Shown: piece by piece, positions 58,804-64,000 of the stretch
Numbering within the stretch: the first letter of the stretch is position 1
How the letters are laid out: each line of letters starts with the position of its first letter
Assembly (NCBI RefSeq): GCF_000513275.1
Contig: NZ_CBVJ010000030.1
Location: forward strand, 39,737 to 103,736
Source of the DNA: Paenibacillus gorillae
Lineage (GTDB): Bacteria > Bacillota > Bacilli > Paenibacillales > Paenibacillaceae
Length of the DNA: 64,000 nt
Direction: 5' to 3'
Position numbers and translations under genes: made by a program
The notes under the pieces: generated by a model
What the model was told of the DNA's origin: nothing
Seen by the model: only the letters and a program-made list of their open reading frames with translations
Databases searched by the model: none

Positions 58804-60311
58804 AAGCTGCCTCCTTCGATGAGCGGGTGTGAAGCCCTCTGCAGCAATTGCTCCTGGTCCGCTTCGCCATGCGCGAATTCATGTACAACCTCGCCTTTGT
58901 ACAGCACCAGAATACGATCGCTTAGTCCAATAACCTCCGGCATTTCGGAAGATATCAGCAGAATGCTTAACCCATCCTGGGCGAGTTGATGAATAATATT
59001 GTAGATCTCAGCCTTTGCCCCGACATCAACACCCCGGGTTGGTTCTTCCAGAATGAGAATATCCGGATGAGCGGCAAGCCATTTGCCGATCACAACCTTC
59101 TGTTGATTGCCTCCACTCAGAAAGTCTACACTTTGCCCGTCACTGGGCGCTTTAATCCGCAGCTTCTCCATATATTCTCCGCTCATTTGCTTGATTCGCT
59201 CCTGGTCGAGCACTAAGCCTTTTGACAGCTGCGGCAGAATTGGGATCGACAGGTTTTGCCGGATCGACATTGGCTTTATAATCCCTTGACGGTGACGATC
59301 CGGAGGGACGTAAGCAATCTTCTTCGCTTTGGCTTCACTAGGACTGTTGATTTTCACCGGTGCGCCATGAATGCTGATTTCGCCCGATCCGCGTTTAAGT
59401 CCGAATAATCGCTCCGCGATCGTGTGTGTGCCGGAACCCGGAACCCCGAACAATCCTAGAATTTCTCCCCTTCGCAACTCGAAAGAGACACGGTGCGTAG
59501 AATCAAGCGACAGTTCCTTGACCTGCAGGACTACTTCTTGATCTTGCTGCTGCTCTCTTGCCGGATACAATTGGCCAACCGCTTTACCGACCATCATTTG
59601 AATCAAGCTCTGCTCGGTAACCTCTCCGATCATTCGGGTATCGATCTTAGCCCCGTCCCGCAGCACTGTTACTTTGTCTGCAATTTCAAATATTTCCTTC
59701 ATCCGGTGGGAAACATACACGATGGCTACACCTTGCGCCCGAAGTCGATTAACAACATCAAACATTTTCTTCACTTCGTTCTCGGGAAGCGCGGCGGAGG
59801 GTTCATCCATTATGAGCACATCTGCCTGAAAGGATAACGCTTTGGCAATCTCGATAACTTGCTGGCTATGAACCCCGAGATGCCGAACCTCCTTGCGGAC
59901 ATCAATCTCGCCGCCCCCGATCGAATCGACTAGACGCTGAGCCTCCTCGTACATTTTGGCCCATCGTATTCGTCCAAACCGGTCCATCATCTCCGGCCGG
60001 TCGATAAATATGTTTTCCGCTGCGGACAAATTTGAGAACAAGTTAAATTCCTGATGAATAATCGACACTCCTTGACGCTGGGCATCCAGCGGATTGCGGA
60101 ACGACACTTCCTTGTCCTTCAGCCGGATTTTCCCTTGTGTCGGTGAATACACACCTGACAGCACCTTCATCAACGTCGATTTACCGGCTCCGTTTTCACC
60201 CATTAGTGCATGAACCTCACCTGGATACAGCTCAAATCCAACATTGGATAACGCTTTCACGCCTGGAAACTCTTTGCTGATTCCTTCCATCGTCAATACT
60301 GGATGCGTCAT
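58800..60311 (-). CDS. Sugar ABC transporter ATPase, two nucleotide-binding domains (RbsA family)
   Basis: About 503 residues. The first ATPase domain has Walker A GENGAGKST near residue 40, Walker B VLIMDEPSAAL near 165 and a degenerate signature region (LGVHSQQVIEIAKAL). The second has a poor Walker A (GVPGSGTHTIAERL), signature LSGGNQQKV near 405 and Walker B LILEEPTRGVDVG. This asymmetry is usual for RbsA/XylG/LsrA. It powers uptake of the sugar. ATG 60311 follows GGGAGG by seven bases, better than the upstream in-frame start. Confidence 0.93.
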   Translation of the reverse strand: MTHPVLTMEGISKEFPGVKALSNVGFELYPGEVHALMGENGAGKSTLMKVLSGVYSPTQGKIRLKDKEVSFRNPLDAQRQGVSIIHQEFNLFSNLSAAENIFIDRPEMMDRFGRIRWAKMYEEAQRLVDSIGGGEIDVRKEVRHLGVHSQQVIEIAKALSFQADVLIMDEPSAALPENEVKKMFDVVNRLRAQGVAIVYVSHRMKEIFEIADKVTVLRDGAKIDTRMIGEVTEQSLIQMMVGKAVGQLYPAREQQQDQEVVLQVKELSLDSTHRVSFELRRGEILGLFGVPGSGTHTIAERLFGLKRGSGEISIHGAPVKINSPSEAKAKKIAYVPPDRHRQGIIKPMSIRQNLSIPILPQLSKGLVLDQERIKQMSGEYMEKLRIKAPSDGQSVDFLSGGNQQKVVIGKWLAAHPDILILEEPTRGVDVGAKAEIYNIIHQLAQDGLSILLISSEMPEVIGLSDRILVLYKGEVVHEFAHGEADQEQLLQRASHPLIEGGSL

Positions 60312-60400
60312 CGTTTGACCTCCCATTCACCTGCATCAGACTGAATTTTGGGTAACTTTAACAAGACTAAGCGTTAAATCGTCAAAGTCTTGGTATGCAG

Positions 60401-60427
60401 GTATTTCTTTCAGAGAAAGAAATACCT
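60401..60427. repeat. Hairpin between kinase and ATPase genes
   Basis: GGTATTTCTTTC / GAAAGAAATACC, perfect 12-bp stem with an AGA loop, without a T run in the direction of the operon. Likely a processing or partial-attenuation element that sets different levels for kinase and transporter. Confidence 0.6.
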
Positions 60428-60455
60428 CCTATCACATTGCTTAACTACGGTATTA

Positions 60456-61379
60456 TTAATTTATTAGTTCTACACGCTGAAGAAATTCATGTACTTTATC
60501 CTCTGACGGAATCGAACTCTGAGCACCGGCTGCTGACACGGCAAGCGCTGAAGCTGCCGTTGCATAGCGCAGACTTTCGTTCAACGGGGTTCCGCCGATA
60601 TACTTCGCAACGAATGCCCCGATAAAGGTATCACCAGCCGCTGTTGTATCCACGGCATCAACTGAGAAAGCAGGTGTCTCGATTTGAGTTCCAGCTTGGT
60701 CCAAGTAGAGTGAGCCTTTACTCCCTAAAGTGATAATGAGATGAGGAAGTCCAGCCTCAAGCATTTGCTTCCCTGCCTGCAGCGCCTCGCTAATTCCATC
60801 TATCCGTATACCGCTGAGCTCCTCCGCTTCAACTTCATTCAGAATCAGGAAGCTGACGTTGTTCAGCTGAGTATGATCGAATCCGGTAATCGGAGCAGGA
60901 TTCAGGAACACCGGGATATGGGCCATTGCGGCTTTTTCGAGCACTCTTTGATTAACAGCTTGTGCGATTTCATTCTGCAGCAGGATGACGTCGAATCCAG
61001 TTAGATCTAGTGTATCCACCTCGTCTTCCCCGTATTTGCCATTCGCGCCTGCTGATAAAATAATGTTGTTCTCACCTGTCTGATCAATCGTAATCACTGC
61101 AATTCCTGTCATAGCGGGCTGCTCCGATACGTAATCAAGATCAATTCCATCCTCCGCCAATTGCTTTCGGATATCTGCACCGAAGGAATCTGTTCCTAAA
61201 CCTCCTGCCATAGCAACGGATGCGCCGGAACGGGAGGCAGCAACCGCTTGGTTGGCTCCCTTGCCGCCTATGAAGAAGCGGGTTTCGTTGCCATGTATCG
61301 TTTCACCGGGAACCGGGTGACGTTCAACCTGAGTAACAATATCCATATTCATGCTGCCTACTACTAAGATCTTCGCCAT
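60456..61379 (-). CDS. rbsK: Ribokinase (PfkB family)
   Basis: A 307-residue kinase. It starts AKILVVGSMNMDIVTQVERH, with GGKGANQAVAASRSGASVAM (about 36-55, sugar site), ILLQNEIAQAVNQ, NPAPITGFD and the ATP/catalytic motif DAVDTTAAGDTFIGAFVAKY (about 246-265, catalytic Asp). These fit ribokinase, which phosphorylates ribose at O5 before the pentose phosphate pathway. Given the operon, the real substrate may be another sugar. GGGAGGGGAGAGCT precedes ATG 61379. It lies between the LacI regulator and the transporter genes. Confidence 0.88.
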   Translation of the reverse strand: MAKILVVGSMNMDIVTQVERHPVPGETIHGNETRFFIGGKGANQAVAASRSGASVAMAGGLGTDSFGADIRKQLAEDGIDLDYVSEQPAMTGIAVITIDQTGENNIILSAGANGKYGEDEVDTLDLTGFDVILLQNEIAQAVNQRVLEKAAMAHIPVFLNPAPITGFDHTQLNNVSFLILNEVEAEELSGIRIDGISEALQAGKQMLEAGLPHLIITLGSKGSLYLDQAGTQIETPAFSVDAVDTTAAGDTFIGAFVAKYIGGTPLNESLRYATAASALAVSAAGAQSSIPSEDKVHEFLQRVELIN

Positions 61380-61406
61380 AGCTCTCCCCTCCCCCAAGTT
61401 TAGACT

Positions 61407-62417
61407 TTAAGTTTTTTCGACCGATCCGTATTTCATCAACTCGACGTCCAAGATTACTTTTTTCAGCTTTGTCTGCTCGGATGGCTCTCCTTTAATTTTC
61501 TGAATGAGCATTTCCGCTGCTTGAATCCCCATCTCTCTAGTTGGTCTGCTGACGACTGTGACCCGAGGCTGTACAAACTGAGCAAGCTCATTATCATCGA
61601 AGCCGATTAATGAAATATCCTCCCCAATCTGAAGATTCAGATCACGAATCGCTTTGATCGCGCCGGTACAGATCACATTGTTGGCCGCGAATATAGCGGT
61701 TGGCGGCTGCTCGGAGCGCATAAGCTCCATCGTATACCGGTAACCGTCCTCCTCCAGCCAATTTCCTTGCTTATGATAGTTGGGATCAGGTGTTAGACCG
61801 CCTTCATGCATCGCTTGACGATAACCCCAGTAGCGATCCTTGCCGTCGTTAAAATCATGTGCTCCATCAATTATCGCAATACGTTCATGACCATATTCTA
61901 CAAAATGTCGGGTTGCCTCATAGGCTCCGCGGAAATTGTCAATCAACACGCCGTCATGACCGCAGTCATTGATATAACGGTCCACCAGAATAGTAGGCTT
62001 GCGGATATTCCGATAAAACCCGGCGTCCTTATGCGTACCGATTAGAATGATACCGTCTACATTTTTCCCTAGAAAGCTGTCGAAAAACTCGTCCTCTTCC
62101 GCTTCGTCACTGTTCGTTGCAACGACCATCGTGAAGAACCCTTCCTTCTTGGCGACCTCCACCATTCCCCCAATGACTGCGGTATAGAAAGGATTTTGAA
62201 TTTCTGGTACAACGACGGAGAGCATGTTGGTTTTTTTATTAACCATAGAGGCTGCCATCGTATTAGGTACGAAATTCAACTCTTCAATGATCTTTAATAT
62301 TTTCTTCCGGGTTGAATCACTTACACGATCCCTTCCGTTCATTACCCGGGATACGGTAGCTACGGACACGTTGGCGTGCTTTGCTACGTCTTTAATGGTG
62401 ATTTCCTTGTTAAACAT
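61407..62417 (-). CDS. LacI-family transcriptional regulator
   Basis: A 337-residue protein. Residues 1-50 form the LacI headpiece (ITIKDVAKHANVSVATVSRV, then MNGRDRVSDSTRKKI) with the hinge helix FVPNTMAASMV. The C-terminal sugar-binding domain has VVVPEIQNPFYTAVIGGMVE, TILVDRYINDCGHDGVLIDN and LIGFDDNELAQFVQPRVTVV, as in RbsR-like proteins. ATG 62417 is chosen where the headpiece begins. It leads the sugar operon and probably represses it from the operators at 62509 and 62845. Confidence 0.93.
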   Translation of the reverse strand: MFNKEITIKDVAKHANVSVATVSRVMNGRDRVSDSTRKKILKIIEELNFVPNTMAASMVNKKTNMLSVVVPEIQNPFYTAVIGGMVEVAKKEGFFTMVVATNSDEAEEDEFFDSFLGKNVDGIILIGTHKDAGFYRNIRKPTILVDRYINDCGHDGVLIDNFRGAYEATRHFVEYGHERIAIIDGAHDFNDGKDRYWGYRQAMHEGGLTPDPNYHKQGNWLEEDGYRYTMELMRSEQPPTAIFAANNVICTGAIKAIRDLNLQIGEDISLIGFDDNELAQFVQPRVTVVSRPTREMGIQAAEMLIQKIKGEPSEQTKLKKVILDVELMKYGSVEKT

Positions 62418-62508
62418 AGCTACCCCATTCCTTATTTCATTGTCATAACGTTTTCGCAAAGTCAGCTCATTCATTGTTTGTAATAAAAATATATTTGGAA
62501 TGTATTTG

Positions 62509-62526
62509 TGCGAAACCGTTTACGCA
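62509..62526. promoter_or_regulatory. LacI-type operator 1
   Basis: TGCGAAACCGTTTACGCA, an imperfect palindrome with a central CG as expected for a LacI-family protein. It lies directly downstream of the operon promoter, so bound repressor would block initiation. An identical copy is at 62845. Confidence 0.75.
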
Positions 62527-62538
62527 ATTTCTAATTTC

Positions 62539-62567
62539 ATATTAGTACATGCGAAATCAGATTACAA
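62539..62567 (-). promoter_or_regulatory. Promoter of the LacI-led sugar operon
   Basis: On the minus strand TTGTAA, a 17-base spacer, then TAATAT. Transcription would start near 62532 and run through operator 1 towards the LacI gene. Confidence 0.6.
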
Positions 62568-62590
62568 TAGGTTTTTTCGAAAAATAGAAA

Positions 62591-62604
62591 ATAAAACGTT
62601 TACA
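62591..62604. promoter_or_regulatory. cre-like site upstream of the sugar promoter
   Basis: ATAAAACGTTTACA matches the CcpA consensus except the first two bases. Its position just upstream of -35 could serve catabolite control. Confidence 0.4.
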
Positions 62605-62844
62605 TTTTATATATGTATCGCCAATATGTTAGATTAATGATGCTTATTTCATGATTTCAATAATATTTCGATTATTTTATGTCACTTTACATAACGCTAA
62701 ATAGACATTTTTGGCAGGTTCGAGCTTTTTTGATGAGCATCTTGTGGATAGTTGATCGACCGCAACGATTTACACTTCTGAGATTTCCGGACTAAATTAG
62801 CTGGAAAGTCGTCCAATAAAGGAGCGATTATCCAATGAAAAAGT

Positions 62845-62862
62845 TGCGAAACCGTTTACGCA
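62845..62862. promoter_or_regulatory. LacI-type operator 2
   Basis: An exact 18-base copy of operator 1 (TGCGAAACCGTTTACGCA), 336 bp away and 183 bp before the epimerase start. It could allow DNA looping or bring the divergent epimerase under the same regulator. Between 62610 and 62840 I see no gene. Confidence 0.7.
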
Positions 62863-63044
62863 AAGTGCATCAACAATCGATCCTTGATCCTCAACTACGC
62901 ATTCCACCTTCCCCTCCTCTCCTCTCGTCATATCTTTATTGCCATTAACCAATAATTTGGCTTTCACCTACAGGGTAAATACATCTTTCCAATTTCTGCA
63001 TAGCGCGTACTATGATGCATATCGCCTTAATGAGGAGTGGAGTG

Positions 63045-63959
63045 ATGAAAGCGTTAGTTACCGGGGGTGCGGGATTTATAGGTTCTCATCTTGTGAATTT
63101 GCTTATCCAGCGCGGTGCTGAAGTTCATGTTATTGATAATTTATCGACGGGGAACAAAATTCAAGTGAATCCTGCCGCAACCTTGCATGTTGCAGATATA
63201 AATAGCGAATCCAGCTGCAAAATTATTGAAACGGTGCGTCCGGATGTTGTGTTTCACATGGCTGCACAGGTTGATGTTCAGCTATCGCTGGCGGACCCTG
63301 CCTTCGATTCCAACGTCAACATCGTCGGAACGGTCCGGCTTCTGAAATCTTGCCAGCAAGCTGGTGTAAACAAGATCATTTTCTCTTCTACCTCTGCTGT
63401 GTACGGAGAGACTAATGATGAACGGAACTTGGAGAACAACTCCCCTGCTCCAATTTCCTATTATGGGCTCTCCAAGTACTCAGGTGAACGCTATATCCGA
63501 TTGTTTCATCAGCTGTACGGCATGAACTATACCATATTGCGTTACAGCAACGTTTATGGTCCCCTTCAAAGTGCTAAAGGAGAAGGCGGAGTCGTTGCAA
63601 TTGCGATGAGCAAGCTGGCAAAAGGTCTTCCTCTGCTCGTACATGGCGACGGTGAGCAAACCCGGGATTTCATTTATGTCCAGGATGTCGTTCATGCCAA
63701 TCTATCTTCCATTGATCAAGGCCATCTAGAAACGATCAATATCAGTACAGGACTAAGAACTTCGATTAACAGCTTAATGCATACGGTAAAAACAATTCAC
63801 GGCGGGAACGTTGAGATTCATTATGACGCCGAACGGGCAGGCGATATTCGAGACAGCTGCCTGGACAATGCCAAAGCTGAACAAACGCTGGGCTGGCGTC
63901 CGCAGGTCAGCTTAACAGAAGGTTTAACGCATACCTATCAGCATTATTTTCAGCATTAA
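63045..63959 (+). CDS. NAD-dependent epimerase/dehydratase (UDP-glucose 4-epimerase-like)
   Basis: A 304-residue extended SDR. The cofactor loop is ALVTGGAGFIGSHLVNLLIQ, followed by VHVIDNLSTGNK, FHMAAQVDVQLSLADPAFDS, the catalytic Ser/Thr in FSSTSAVYGE and YGLSK near 142-146, then GDGEQTRDFIYVQDVVHANL and a C-terminal LGWRPQVSLTEGL. These fit GalE-like epimerases that act on UDP-sugars for cell-surface polysaccharides. ATG 63045 follows GAGGAGTGGAGTG. It is divergent from the sugar operon and shares the intergenic region with operator 2. Confidence 0.9.
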   Translation: MKALVTGGAGFIGSHLVNLLIQRGAEVHVIDNLSTGNKIQVNPAATLHVADINSESSCKIIETVRPDVVFHMAAQVDVQLSLADPAFDSNVNIVGTVRLLKSCQQAGVNKIIFSSTSAVYGETNDERNLENNSPAPISYYGLSKYSGERYIRLFHQLYGMNYTILRYSNVYGPLQSAKGEGGVVAIAMSKLAKGLPLLVHGDGEQTRDFIYVQDVVHANLSSIDQGHLETINISTGLRTSINSLMHTVKTIHGGNVEIHYDAERAGDIRDSCLDNAKAEQTLGWRPQVSLTEGLTHTYQHYFQH

Positions 63960-64000
63960 TCTAGAGCAGCGTATTACAATGCACTACACGTAAAAAACGC

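Overview
The window looks like chromosome of an endospore-forming Gram-positive of the Paenibacillus/Bacillales type. It has a complete GerA-type germinant receptor operon, AGGAGG ribosome binding sites, several TTG and GTG starts, a T-box riboswitch, LacI/cre-like and Fur-like operators, a MerR-type 19-bp-spacer promoter and a heterocycloanthracin-type thiazole/oxazole-modified microcin (TOMM) cluster. I see no rRNA, tRNA, CRISPR array or intact insertion sequence.

Layout. 0-1.2 kb: end of a BtpA-family gene and a coupled PfkB sugar kinase. 1.2-10.4 kb: small accessory genes (hydrolase, HAD, zinc ribbon, DHFR-like, NUDIX, SRPBCC, WYL regulator, DinB), several interrupted by one-base frameshifts or a stop. 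10.6-16.7 kb: the TOMM cluster: a Cys-rich precursor, a ThiF-like leader-binding protein, a fused E1-like/YcaO cyclodehydratase ending in PxPxP, and a SagB-type dehydrogenase, followed convergently by a His/Met/Asp-rich protein. 17-31 kb: small regulator plus oxidoreductase units (TetR-OYE-SDR, MerR-SDR, nitroreductase), a GntR-controlled phosphorylase/transporter/phosphatase unit with frameshifts, and transposase and transporter debris. 31-38 kb: a WecG-type glycosyltransferase, NUDIX, a T-box-controlled short alanyl-tRNA synthetase paralogue, and hypothetical genes.

38-44 kb: an AraC regulator divergent from two secreted polysaccharide-active proteins whose domain orders mirror each other. 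44-46.5 kb: an APH-like kinase and a possible toxin-tail/immunity remnant. 46.6-48.8 kb: an iron-responsive AraC and siderophore-binding lipoprotein joined in one open frame with a perfect Fur-like palindrome inside it. 48.8-53 kb: germinant receptor A-C-B plus a small membrane protein. 53-62.5 kb: a LacI-controlled sugar operon (kinase, ABC ATPase, two permeases, LsrB/RhaS-like binding protein) that continues into an AllA-like cupin, an M20 amidohydrolase and a GATase1-like protein. 63-64 kb: a GalE-like epimerase.

Two whole-window patterns stand out. A structured intergenic repeat (small GGGAGA-loop hairpin, terminator-like hairpin, then a GTAACGGGCAGG module) occurs in about ten full or partial copies between 6.4 and 45.5 kb. 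One-base frameshifts, mostly in or next to short A/T runs, break several accessory genes, while the TOMM, ger and sugar operons are intact. All family calls come from reading the sequence, with no database search.
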